Source of the DNA: Streptomyces sp. P9-A2
GTDB taxonomy: Bacteria; Actinomycetota; Actinomycetes; Streptomycetales; Streptomycetaceae
Direction of reading: 5' to 3'
NCBI RefSeq assembly: GCF_036634175.1
Contig: NZ_JAZIFX010000001.1
Coordinates: 2,232,001-2,296,000, forward strand
Length of the DNA: 64,000 nt
The notes beneath the pieces were generated by a model. That model was not told the origin of the DNA and searched no databases. It saw only the letters and a program-made list of their open reading frames with translations. Below, one piece after another: positions 1 through 9,847 of the stretch. The first letter of the stretch is position 1. Each line of letters begins with the position of its first letter. Position numbers and translations under genes: made by a program.

Positions 1-327
1 TGATCCGACGGGTGATGAATTTCGGTTCCTGGGACAACGCCCCTCCTGCCGCTCAAGAGGGCAGCATCATCAAGCATCCCGGGGGACAGGGTCCCCCAGG
101 AATGGCCAATTCCGTCCGAATGTGAGGCGACGGGCCGGTGGTGTCGGTGGCGCGGTCCTCAGGTGCCCGCCAGGTGAGCGGCAACCGCCCGGCCGCACGA
201 CCTGTTCACCTTCGGCACGACATGAAGCGCGGAGCGCGGGCGGCTGCGGACTCGCCGCGATCGCCCGTCTCTCCCCCGGACCACGTGTTCCGGGGCCGCC
301 CGCAACGCCGTTGATGTCCCGCCGGGT
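1..327. other. Intergenic left edge, no gene seen
   Basis: I see no convincing coding region here. The long reading frames crossing it lack Streptomyces codon bias and overlap the well-supported minus-strand gene that ends at 328. The only structure noted is a short GC-rich hairpin near 81-97. Confidence 0.5.
81..97. terminator. Short GC hairpin, possible terminator
   Basis: Perfect 7-bp stem GGGGGAC / GTCCCCC with a 3-nt loop. It could end transcription of a gene left of the window or of the minus-strand operon that ends at 328. There is no U-tract, which is common in Streptomyces. Confidence 0.3.
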
Positions 328-1401
328 TCAGGTACCGCAGCAGTCCGGGTCGAGGCCTCGGGGCAGGCGGTCGCCGCTGAAGACCGCGCAGGTGGCTTCG
401 TGGCCGCCGAGCGCGGCGACGGCCAGCAGCAGCGAGCCGGCCGTCCAGGCGGTCAGTTCGACCGGCCAGATCGCCTCGTCGTCGAAGACGTACCCCGTCC
501 AGTACAGGCCGGTCTGCGGATCGCGCAGGTGCTGGATGGACTGGAGCACCTCCAGCGCGCGGTCGGATTCGCCCATCACCCAGAGGGCCAGGGCGAGTTC
601 GGCCGACTCGCCGCCGGTCACCCACGGGTTGGGGGACACGCAGCGCACTCCGAGGCCGGGGACGACGAAGCGGTCCCAGTCCTCCTCGATCCGCTCCTTG
701 GCCTCGGCGTCGGTGAGGGCGCCGCCCAGCACGGGGTAGTACCAGTCCATGGAGTAGCGGTTCTTGTCGAGGAACCGCTCCGGGTGGTGCCGGATCGCGT
801 GCCGGAGCGCGCCGGCCGCCAGCTCCCAGTCCGGCTGCGGCTCCTCCCGCTGCTCGGCGATGGCGAGGGCGCAGCGCAGCGCGTGGTGGACGGAGGAGCA
901 GCCGGTGAGCAGCGCGTCCGCGGTGGGCGTGCCGTCGTCGTCGCGCCGCCAGCCGATCTGCCCGCCGGGCTGCTGGAGCCGCAGCACCCATTCCACGGCC
1001 GCGTACACGGTGGGCCACAGACGGTCCAGGAAGGTGTCGTCGCCGGTGGAGAGGTAGTGGTGCCAGACGCCGACGGCGACGTAGGCGACGAAGTTGGTCT
1101 CCCGCCCCCGGTCGGTGACGTCGTCGGGGTCGCCGTCGGCGTACGCGGCGTACCAGGAGCCGTCCGTGAGCTGGTGCCTGGCCAGCCACAGGTAGGCCTG
1201 TTCGGCGGCCTCGTGGGCGCCCGCGGCGTCCAGGGCCATGGCGGCCTCGACGTGGTCCCACGGGTCGAGGTGGTGGCCCCTGAACCAGGGGATCGCCCCG
1301 TCCTCACGCTGTACGGCGAGGATGCCGGCGACGGTCTCGACGGCCTGCTCTGCGGTGAGGACCCCGGGCAGGACGAGGTGTTCCGTACGGGAGGCCGTCA
1401 C
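328..1401 (-). CDS. Alpha/alpha-barrel protein (prenyltransferase/terpene-cyclase-like fold)
   Basis: 357-aa protein built of helical repeats with several short Q/G/W motifs, such as QLTDGSWYAAY near residue 90 and LQQPGGQIGWRRDDDG near residue 140. This is the pattern of prenyltransferase/squalene-cyclase alpha/alpha-barrels and of six-hairpin glycosidases. No signal peptide is seen, so it is probably cytosolic. The GTG start at 1401 overlaps the methyltransferase stop (GTGA), so it is translationally coupled as the last gene of a three-gene operon with a glycosyltransferase and a methyltransferase. That context suggests work on a glycosylated, methylated lipid or isoprenoid, but the reaction is unknown. 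The C-terminus ends in a CC pair (DPDCCGT). The fold call is moderately confident and the function is not assigned. Confidence 0.75.
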   Translation of the reverse strand: MTASRTEHLVLPGVLTAEQAVETVAGILAVQREDGAIPWFRGHHLDPWDHVEAAMALDAAGAHEAAEQAYLWLARHQLTDGSWYAAYADGDPDDVTDRGRETNFVAYVAVGVWHHYLSTGDDTFLDRLWPTVYAAVEWVLRLQQPGGQIGWRRDDDGTPTADALLTGCSSVHHALRCALAIAEQREEPQPDWELAAGALRHAIRHHPERFLDKNRYSMDWYYPVLGGALTDAEAKERIEEDWDRFVVPGLGVRCVSPNPWVTGGESAELALALWVMGESDRALEVLQSIQHLRDPQTGLYWTGYVFDDEAIWPVELTAWTAGSLLLAVAALGGHEATCAVFSGDRLPRGLDPDCCGT

Positions 1402-2210
1402 TGGGTGACCGCCCCGGCCTCGGCGGCCGCCGAGGCGTCCGCGCCCGCACCGGCCCCCGCACCGGCCTCGACCTCGGCTCCGGTCTCGGCGCGGGGCAGG
1501 TGCGGCTTGGTCGCGTACGCCACGAAGCTCTTGCCCATCACCGGGTTCAGGGTCCGCTCCGCGAGGCGGGTCGCCAGCGGCTTCTTCATGATGTCCCAGA
1601 CCAGCAGCTTGTGGTACGCCCGTACCGGCAGCGCCTTGTCGTTGTCCACGCCGAAGGCGCACTTCAGCCACCAGTACGGCGAGTGCAGCGCGTGCGCGTG
1701 GTGGGTGCCGTAGGGGCGCAGACCGGCCTCGCGCATCCTGGCCAGCAGTTGGTCGGCCTTGTAGATGCGGATGTGGCCGCCCTCGACCTCGTGGTAGGCG
1801 TCGGACAGGGTCCAGCACACCTTCTCGGGGCCGTAGCGCGGCACGGTGACCGCGATACGGCCGCCGGGCCTGAGCACGCGGACCATCTCGGCGAGGACGC
1901 CCTTGTCGTCGGGGATGTGCTCCATGACCTCGGAGATGATCACGACGTCGAAGGACTCGTCGGGGAAGGGCAGGGCGAGGGCGTTGCCCTCCATGGCCGT
2001 GGCGGTGGCCCCGGCGGGCGCCTCCCCGGCCTCCTTCATCGCGGCGAACCACTTGGCGACCTCGCGGATCTCCTCGCCGTTCTGGTCCAGCGCCACGACC
2101 TGCGCTCCGCGCCGGTAGCACTCGAACGCGTGCCGGCCGGCACCGCATCCGAGGTCCAGGACACGGTCGCCCGGGGCGAGCGGGAACCGGGAGAAGTCGA
2201 CGGTCAGCAC
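1398..2210 (-). CDS. Class I SAM-dependent methyltransferase
   Basis: 270 aa. The SAM-binding motif I VLDLGCGAGRHAFE is near residue 18, an acidic VVALDQNGEE motif follows, and a motif with EVMEHIPDDKGVLAEMVRVL lies near residue 90, all typical of Methyltransf_11 / UbiE-like enzymes. The C-terminal 35 residues are a low-complexity Ala/Gly tail that is probably disordered. The start overlaps the end of the upstream glycosyltransferase gene by 7 nt and the stop overlaps the next start, so the three genes should be translated in a coupled way. The acceptor substrate cannot be read from sequence. The operon suggests a glycolipid or isoprenoid-linked intermediate. Confidence 0.88.
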   Translation of the reverse strand: MLTVDFSRFPLAPGDRVLDLGCGAGRHAFECYRRGAQVVALDQNGEEIREVAKWFAAMKEAGEAPAGATATAMEGNALALPFPDESFDVVIISEVMEHIPDDKGVLAEMVRVLRPGGRIAVTVPRYGPEKVCWTLSDAYHEVEGGHIRIYKADQLLARMREAGLRPYGTHHAHALHSPYWWLKCAFGVDNDKALPVRAYHKLLVWDIMKKPLATRLAERTLNPVMGKSFVAYATKPHLPRAETGAEVEAGAGAGAGADASAAAEAGAVTQ

Positions 2211-3700
2211 GTGGCCCTGCTTTCACGGTGGGAGGTGACGGGTTCTTCTGCGACGGACGCCCGGGCCGCTCCGGGGCCGGCGGCGCCCGTGGCACCCTCG
2301 GCGGCCGGACCGACCGCCACGGGCGCCGGGCCGGCCGCGGGAGCGGCGACGACGGCATCGGCGACGGCGGCGACGGCGGGATCGGCCGCCGCGGCCCCGT
2401 CGGCGCGGGCCATCGCCTCGCGGTAGCGGGCGACCGTGCCCTCGGCCGCGCGGGCCCAGGTGAAGTGCCGCAGTACCCGTTCCCGTCCGGCGGCGCCGAG
2501 CCGCGCGCGCAGCTCCGGGTCGCCGAGCAGCCGGTTCAGCCCGGCGGCCAGCGCCTGCGCGTCACCGGGCGGTACGGCCAGGCAGGTCTCCCCGTCGCGG
2601 CCGGCGACCTCCGGGATCGCACCGCCGGTCGTGGCGAGCAGCGGGGTGCCGGTGGCCATGGCCTCGGCGGCCGGCAGCGAGAAGCCCTCGTACAGCGACG
2701 GTACGCAGGCGACCTGGGCGGAGCGCACGAGGTCGACCAGTTCCGCGTCCGAGATGCCCTTGACGAACTCGACGGCGTCGCCGAGCCCGTACCGCTCCAT
2801 CGCCTGCGCGACGGGCCCCTTGGCGGGGCGCGTGCCGACGACGACGAGGTGTGCCTCGGGCTGTTCGACGCGGACCTTGGCCAGCGCCTCGACGAGGAAG
2901 ACCAGGCCCTTGAGCGGTACGTCCGCGCTGGACGTCGTCACGATCCGGCCCGGCACGACGGGCACCGACGCGTCCGGTGAGAACAGGTCGGTGTCGGCAC
3001 CGATGTGGACGACGTGGATGCGGTCCTGGCCTACGCCCAGGTGACCGACGATCTCGTCGCGGGAGGTGCCGGAGACGGTGAGTACGGAGGGCAGACGGCG
3101 GGCGACCCGCTTCTGCATCCTGGTGAACGCGTACCAGCGGCGCACCGAGGCGCGCCTGCGCCTGCTCTCCGCCGCGTCCAGGTCCAACTGCCGGTCGACG
3201 GTGATGGGGTGGTGGATCGTGGTCACCAGGGGTGCGCCGACATCGCCGAGCAGGCCGTAGCCGAGCGTCTGGTTGTCGTGGACGACGTCGAAGTCACCGC
3301 GCCGGGCCCGCAGATGACGGCGGGCGCGCAGCGAGAAGGTCAGTGGTTCGGGGAAGCCGCCGGTCCACATGGTGCCGACCTCGAGCGCGTCGATCCAGTC
3401 GCGGTACTCGCCGCGGCCCGGGGTGCGGAAGGGGTCCGGCTGACGATAGAGGTCGAGGCTGGGCAGCTCGGTCAGGCTCAGCCCGTCGTAGCCCTCGTCG
3501 AGGACGGGGTAGGGCTGGGCGCCGATGACCTCGACCTGGTGTCCGAGGCGGACGAGCTCGCGCGAGAGGTGCCGGACGTAGACGCCCTGTCCGCCGCAGA
3601 ACGGGTTCCCCTTGTAGGTGAGGAGCGCTATGCGGAGCGGTCGCAAGCCGTCGGCGGACGGGCCCTGCGAGAGCCCGGCCTGACTGGCCTCAGCGGTCAC
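2204..3700 (-). CDS. Glycosyltransferase family 4 (GT-B fold)
   Basis: 498 aa. The N-terminal domain carries GGQGVYVRHLSREL (residues 37-50), the donor/acceptor loop of GT4 enzymes. The C-terminal domain has the E-x7-E signature within PSLYEGFSLPAAEAMATG (about 335-355), which binds the nucleotide-sugar donor. The last 65 residues are an Ala/Pro-rich tail. The enzyme should transfer a sugar from a nucleotide or GDP donor, retaining anomeric configuration as known for the family. It is the first gene of a minus-strand operon with the methyltransferase and alpha/alpha-barrel genes and is divergent from a KstR-like regulator, with a KstR-type operator 55 bp upstream of its start. Confidence 0.9.
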   Translation of the reverse strand: MTAEASQAGLSQGPSADGLRPLRIALLTYKGNPFCGGQGVYVRHLSRELVRLGHQVEVIGAQPYPVLDEGYDGLSLTELPSLDLYRQPDPFRTPGRGEYRDWIDALEVGTMWTGGFPEPLTFSLRARRHLRARRGDFDVVHDNQTLGYGLLGDVGAPLVTTIHHPITVDRQLDLDAAESRRRRASVRRWYAFTRMQKRVARRLPSVLTVSGTSRDEIVGHLGVGQDRIHVVHIGADTDLFSPDASVPVVPGRIVTTSSADVPLKGLVFLVEALAKVRVEQPEAHLVVVGTRPAKGPVAQAMERYGLGDAVEFVKGISDAELVDLVRSAQVACVPSLYEGFSLPAAEAMATGTPLLATTGGAIPEVAGRDGETCLAVPPGDAQALAAGLNRLLGDPELRARLGAAGRERVLRHFTWARAAEGTVARYREAMARADGAAAADPAVAAVADAVVAAPAAGPAPVAVGPAAEGATGAAGPGAARASVAEEPVTSHRESRATC

Positions 3701-3754
3701 TCTGGGCCCCCTTCTCCCTGCGCGGTCCCGCGACTGTACGTCGGGACGCTAACC

Positions 3755-3768
3755 TAGAACAAGTTTCA
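3755..3768. promoter_or_regulatory. KstR-type operator in divergent promoter
   Basis: TAGAACAAGTTTCA fits the published mycobacterial KstR consensus TnnAACnnGTTnnA at every fixed position. It lies between the glycosyltransferase start (3700, minus) and the KstR-like regulator (3908, plus), where an autoregulated repressor would be expected to bind. Binding itself is inferred. Confidence 0.7.
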
Positions 3769-3907
3769 GAGTTGATCGTTCGGAGGCTTCGAATCTACCG
3801 GCAGGTAGGGACGCGGCGAGCAGTGGATCAGGTGATTCACGCCACGGCGGGATGCGTGCCATGCTGTCCGATCATCAACCCTCACCGACGGTCACGGAAT
3901 GGGGCCC

Positions 3908-6290
<2,383 letters not shown>

Positions 6291-6327
6291 CCCGCCCTGA
6301 CCCACCCCGGCATCACAGGCAGACCCG

Positions 6328-6360
6328 CCGGCCCGCCCCGAAACCCACGGGGCGGGCCGG
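6328..6360 (+). terminator. Xylanase terminator
   Basis: 13-bp perfect stem CCGGCCCGCCCCG / CGGGGCGGGCCGG with a 7-nt loop, 38 bp after the xylanase stop. It separates this gene from the cobalamin-riboswitch operon. Confidence 0.8.
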
Positions 6361-6477
6361 TGACGTACACGGCCGGGCGAGGCGGTGACGGGTACGGCGA
6401 TGGGAGCGGTGGCGTACGCCGCCGGTGACCTCGGCCACCCTCTTCAGGCCACCCCTGACCGCTTCCCTACGGACGGG

Positions 6478-6595
6478 TACAGTGGCGACGTCGTCATCAC
6501 ACCCGTACGGGGGGAAGCCGGTGCAATTCCGGCGCTGACCCGCAACCGTGAGCCGTCCGCCAGGACGGCGAGCCGGAATGCCCCGGACGGATCGT
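6478..6595 (+). ncRNA. Cobalamin (B12) riboswitch
   Basis: The leader contains the conserved cobalamin aptamer core: GGGGAAGCCGGTGCAATTCC, then GGCGCTGACCCGCAACCGTGAG, an internal stem CCGTCC/GGACGG and the 3' element GAGCCGGAATGCC. It ends about 120 nt before the first gene of the ECF operon, and adenosylcobalamin-type riboswitches repress uptake genes when B12 is plentiful. Boundaries are approximate. The downstream region (6596-6700) is GC rich with short stems (GCGTCCGGCGG...) that could form the expression platform or sequester the RBS at 6693. Confidence 0.88.
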
Positions 6596-6712
6596 GACCG
6601 GCTCACGCGTCCGGCGGTTTGCCGGTGCGCGGCACCGTCGAGGATACGGAGCCGAGCCGCCGGGGTGTCCCGTGCCGCCCGGCTCCCCCGCAGGGAGAGG
6701 CACCCGCCGATC

Positions 6713-7969
6713 ATGAACGTCCGCAGCAGCGCAGCGGTCCTGGCCGCCATAGCCGTGCTCGGCGCCGCCGCACCGGCCGCCGCCGACTCGTCGCCGTCCC
6801 CCTCGCCGTCCCAGCAGGCCCTGCCCTCCGCCCTGTACGGCGAGAGCGACCCGCAGTACGACGGTGTGTGGCGCCAGTCGCTGGCCCTGCTCGCCCAGCA
6901 CACGGTGGGTGCCGAGCCGCCGAAGGAGGCCGTCGACTGGCTGGCCGGCCAGCAGTGCGCCGACGGCTCCTTCGCCCCGTTCCGCGCCGACACCGGCACC
7001 GCGTGCGACGCCAAGACCATGGTCGACACCAACCAGACCGCCGCCGCTGTGCAGGCCCTCGCCGCGCTCGGCGGGCACGACGCCGTCACCGGCAAGGCCC
7101 TCGACTGGCTGAAGTCCGTCCAGAACAAGGACGGCGGCTGGGGCTACATGGCGGGCGGGGACAGTGACGCCAACTCCACGTCCGTCGTCGTCGGCGCGCT
7201 CGCCGCCGCGGGCGAGAAGCCGGCCGAGGTGGTCAAGGACGGCAAGTCCCCCTACGACGCCCTGCTGAAGCTGGCCCTGCCGTGCGACGCCAAGGGCGAC
7301 GGGGCGGGCGCCTTCGCCTTCCAGCCGGACAAGAAGGGCGAACTGGTCGCCAACGCCGACGCCACCGCGGCCGGTGTGGCCGGCTCCCTCGGCGCGGGCC
7401 TGGTCGTCGAGCCGGGCAAGGACAGGAGCGGGGCGGCGGACGACGCCGCCTGCGAGAAGGCCGGGACGCCCGAGCAGGCCGCCGCCAACGGTGCCGCCCA
7501 CCTCACGGACGCGCTCGCCGCCGATGGTCACCTCGTCTCCGCCCTCCCCGGCGCCGAGGACCAGCCCGACTACGGCAACACCGCCGACGCGGTGGTCGCG
7601 CTCGCGGCACAGGGCGCCACCGGGCCGGCCGCGAAGTCCGTGGCCTGGCTGGAGAAGAACGCCGCCGGCTGGGCCGCGCAGAGCGGTCCCGCCGCCTACG
7701 CCCAGCTGATCTTCGCCGCCCACGCCACGGGCACCGACCCGCGCTCCTTCGGCGGCACCGACCTGGTGAAGAAGCTGGCCGCCACCGGGCCCGCCGCGCC
7801 GGCGGCCGGCACCTCCGGCGAGAAGAACGGCCAGGAACAGAAGGACGCGAAGGAGAAGGACGACTCGGGCTCCGGTTCGGGTGTCTGGTGGGCCCTCGGG
7901 ATCTGCCTGGCCGCCGGCGCCGGCGTCGGCGTCCTGGTGAGCAGCCGGAAGAAGAGGCAGCAGCCGTGA
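6713..7969 (+). CDS. Secreted membrane-anchored alpha/alpha-barrel protein, possible cobalamin binder
   Basis: 418 aa. A signal peptide ends near APAAADS (24). Repeats such as WLAGQQCADGSF, WLKSVQNKDGGWGY and the GNTADAVVALAAQG segment mark a prenyltransferase/squalene-oxidase-type alpha/alpha barrel, the same fold as the N-terminal domain of intrinsic factor and transcobalamin. The C-terminus has a Lys/Glu/Ser/Gly spacer, one membrane helix (GVWWALGICLAAGAGVGVLV) and basic residues, so the barrel faces outside. It lies directly behind a B12 riboswitch and overlaps the next gene (GTGA), so an extracytoplasmic role in B12 capture is a reasonable inference. RBS GGGAGAGG lies 12 nt before the ATG. 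Confidence 0.8.
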   Translation: MNVRSSAAVLAAIAVLGAAAPAAADSSPSPSPSQQALPSALYGESDPQYDGVWRQSLALLAQHTVGAEPPKEAVDWLAGQQCADGSFAPFRADTGTACDAKTMVDTNQTAAAVQALAALGGHDAVTGKALDWLKSVQNKDGGWGYMAGGDSDANSTSVVVGALAAAGEKPAEVVKDGKSPYDALLKLALPCDAKGDGAGAFAFQPDKKGELVANADATAAGVAGSLGAGLVVEPGKDRSGAADDAACEKAGTPEQAAANGAAHLTDALAADGHLVSALPGAEDQPDYGNTADAVVALAAQGATGPAAKSVAWLEKNAAGWAAQSGPAAYAQLIFAAHATGTDPRSFGGTDLVKKLAATGPAAPAAGTSGEKNGQEQKDAKEKDDSGSGSGVWWALGICLAAGAGVGVLVSSRKKRQQP

Positions 7970-8703
7970 CCCGACGGCCCCGCCGGGCCGTCGTCCTGTT
8001 CCTGGCCGCGCTCCTGCCCCTGCTGGCGGGCACCGGCCAGGCGCAGGCCGCCGGCTACCGGTACTGGTCCTTCTGGGACCTCGACGATGACGGTTGGACG
8101 TACGCCACCCAGGGCCCGTCCGTCGCCCGCCCCGCCGACGGCGACGTCCAGGGCTTCCGCTTCGCCGTCAGCGAGGAGTCCGACGACTCGGCGCAGCCCC
8201 GCGGTGCCACCGACTTCGCCGGCATCTGCGGGCAGACACCGGCGAAGGACGGCAGCAAGCGGGTCGCCCTCGTCATCGACTTCGGTACGGCCGGGGACGC
8301 CCCGTCCGGCGAGACCCCGCCCGCGAACCGCACCGCCTGCGCCCGGGTCGCCCCCGACGCCAGCACCGCCGAGGCCCTGGCCTCGGTCGCCGAACCCCTG
8401 CGCTACGACAACAGCGCCCTGCTGTGCGCCATCACCGGATACCCGCAGCGCGGGTGCGGGGAACAGGTGTCGGGGACGGGCACGGAGCCCGGCACGGGCG
8501 CATCGGCGTCCGGGAAGGAGTCGGAGGACGGGACCGAGGACACCGGTTCCCCGGCGTCCGAGAAGTCCGGGGAGTCCGGGGAGTCCGGGGAGTCCGGGGA
8601 GTCCGGGGAGTCCGGTGGCCCCTCCCTCGGTCTCGTCGCCGGGGGCGCCGTGGTGGCGCTGCTCGGGGCGGCGGCCTTCTGGCAGGTACGCCGTCGTGGC
8701 TGA
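7966..8703 (+). CDS. SCO2322-family secreted, membrane-anchored protein
   Basis: 245 aa. A signal peptide (cleavage near AQAAGYR, 29) precedes a domain beginning YRYWSFWDLDDDGWTYATQG. Four cysteines could form disulfides. A Ser/Glu/Gly linker with five GES repeats is followed by one C-terminal membrane helix and RRRG. It belongs to the actinomycete family known as SCO2322, which always sits with the ECF transporter genes. Its shape resembles DUF4430-like partner domains of cobalamin carriers, but that is inference. GTG start 7966 overlaps the previous stop, and the stop overlaps the CbiQ-like gene start by 8 nt. Confidence 0.8.
   Translation: MTRRPRRAVVLFLAALLPLLAGTGQAQAAGYRYWSFWDLDDDGWTYATQGPSVARPADGDVQGFRFAVSEESDDSAQPRGATDFAGICGQTPAKDGSKRVALVIDFGTAGDAPSGETPPANRTACARVAPDASTAEALASVAEPLRYDNSALLCAITGYPQRGCGEQVSGTGTEPGTGASASGKESEDGTEDTGSPASEKSGESGESGESGESGESGGPSLGLVAGGAVVALLGAAAFWQVRRRG
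8565..8610 (+). repeat. 9-bp tandem repeat coding GES units
   Basis: About five copies of GAGTCCGGG in the linker of the SCO2322-family protein, encoding Gly-Glu-Ser repeats between the outer domain and the membrane anchor. Copy number may vary between strains through slippage. Confidence 0.75.
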
Positions 8704-9847
8704 GCCCGGCGGCGGCCGGCCACGGGAACGCATCACCCCCGCCCCCTCCACCGCCCCCCGCCGTCGGCAGGGCGACTCCCTGCACCCCGGCGCCTGGTGG
8801 CTGTGGGCGCTGGCCCTCGGTGTCGCCGCCACCCGCACCACCAACCCCCTGCTGCTCGCCCTCCTCGTCGTGGTCTCCGCCTACGTCGTGGCCGTCCGCC
8901 GGCCGGACGCCCCCTGGGCCCGCTCGTACAGCGCGTTCGTCAAGCTGGCGTTGCTCGTGATCGTCGTGCGGCTGCTCTTCGCGATCGTCCTGGGTTCCCC
9001 GATCCCCGGTACGCACGTCCTTCTCGACCTGCCCGAAGTCCCGCTCCCCGACTGGGCGCAGGGCATCCGCCTGGGCGGCCGGGTCACGGCCGAGGCGCTC
9101 ACGTTCGCCCTGTACGACGGCATGAAGCTGGCCACGCTGCTCATCTGCGTCGGCGCCGCGAACGCCCTCGCCAACCCGTCCCGCCTGCTGAAGTCCCTGC
9201 CCGGCGCGCTGTACGAGATGGGTGTGGCCGTGGTCGTGGCGCTGACCTTCGCGCCGAGTCTGATCACGGACGTCCAGCGACTGCGCGCCGCCCGCCGACT
9301 GCGGGGCCGTCCCGACCGCGGGGTCCGGGGTCTGCTCCAGGTCGGACTCCCGGTGCTGGAGGGCGCGTTGGAGCGTTCGGTCTCACTCGCCGCCGCGATG
9401 GACGCCCGCGGGTACGGCCGTACGGCACAGGTACCGGCCGGGGTCCGGCGTACCACCGCCGCCCTCACCCTCGGCGGGCTGCTCGGCGTCTGCGCGGGTA
9501 CCTACGGGCTGCTCACCGCCGAAGGTGCCGTATACGGCGTCCCCGTACTCCTCGCCGGTCTGGCCGCCGCACTCGCGGGACTGTGGCTGGGCGGGCGGCG
9601 TTCCCCGCGCACCCGTTACCGGCCCGACCGCTGGGACGCCCGCGCCTGGCTGGTCGCCGGCTGCGGCGCGGCGGTCGCGGCGCTGCTGGCCGTCGCCGCC
9701 GCACGCGACCCGGCGGCCCTGCACCCCGGTGTGGTGCCGCTGGTCGCGCCCACGCTGCCCCTGTGGCCGGCGGCGGCCGTACTCCTCGGCCTGCTCCCCG
9801 CCTTCGTCACCCCCGCCCCCGAGGACACCGGCAAGGAGCCGTCGTGA
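8696..9847 (+). CDS. ECF transporter transmembrane protein (EcfT / CbiQ family)
   Basis: 383 aa from GTG 8696 (overlapping the previous stop by 8 nt). About six membrane helices start at PGAWWLWALALGVAA. The family's cytoplasmic coupling motifs are visible as the Ala-Arg-Gly-like signatures RLRAARRLRGR (about 200-210) and AAMDARGYGR (about 235-245), which transmit ATPase motion. It forms the T-component of the energy-coupling module together with the fused ATPase encoded next, whose start overlaps this stop. The C-terminal half has extra helices. The riboswitch upstream points to cobalamin or a precursor as cargo. Confidence 0.9.
   Translation: MAEPGGGRPRERITPAPSTAPRRRQGDSLHPGAWWLWALALGVAATRTTNPLLLALLVVVSAYVVAVRRPDAPWARSYSAFVKLALLVIVVRLLFAIVLGSPIPGTHVLLDLPEVPLPDWAQGIRLGGRVTAEALTFALYDGMKLATLLICVGAANALANPSRLLKSLPGALYEMGVAVVVALTFAPSLITDVQRLRAARRLRGRPDRGVRGLLQVGLPVLEGALERSVSLAAAMDARGYGRTAQVPAGVRRTTAALTLGGLLGVCAGTYGLLTAEGAVYGVPVLLAGLAAALAGLWLGGRRSPRTRYRPDRWDARAWLVAGCGAAVAALLAVAAARDPAALHPGVVPLVAPTLPLWPAAAVLLGLLPAFVTPAPEDTGKEPS

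Noticed and set aside
206..1261. Long arginine-rich minus-strand frames overlapping the alpha/alpha-barrel gene
   Set aside because: Out-of-frame shadow of the real gene with no family match.
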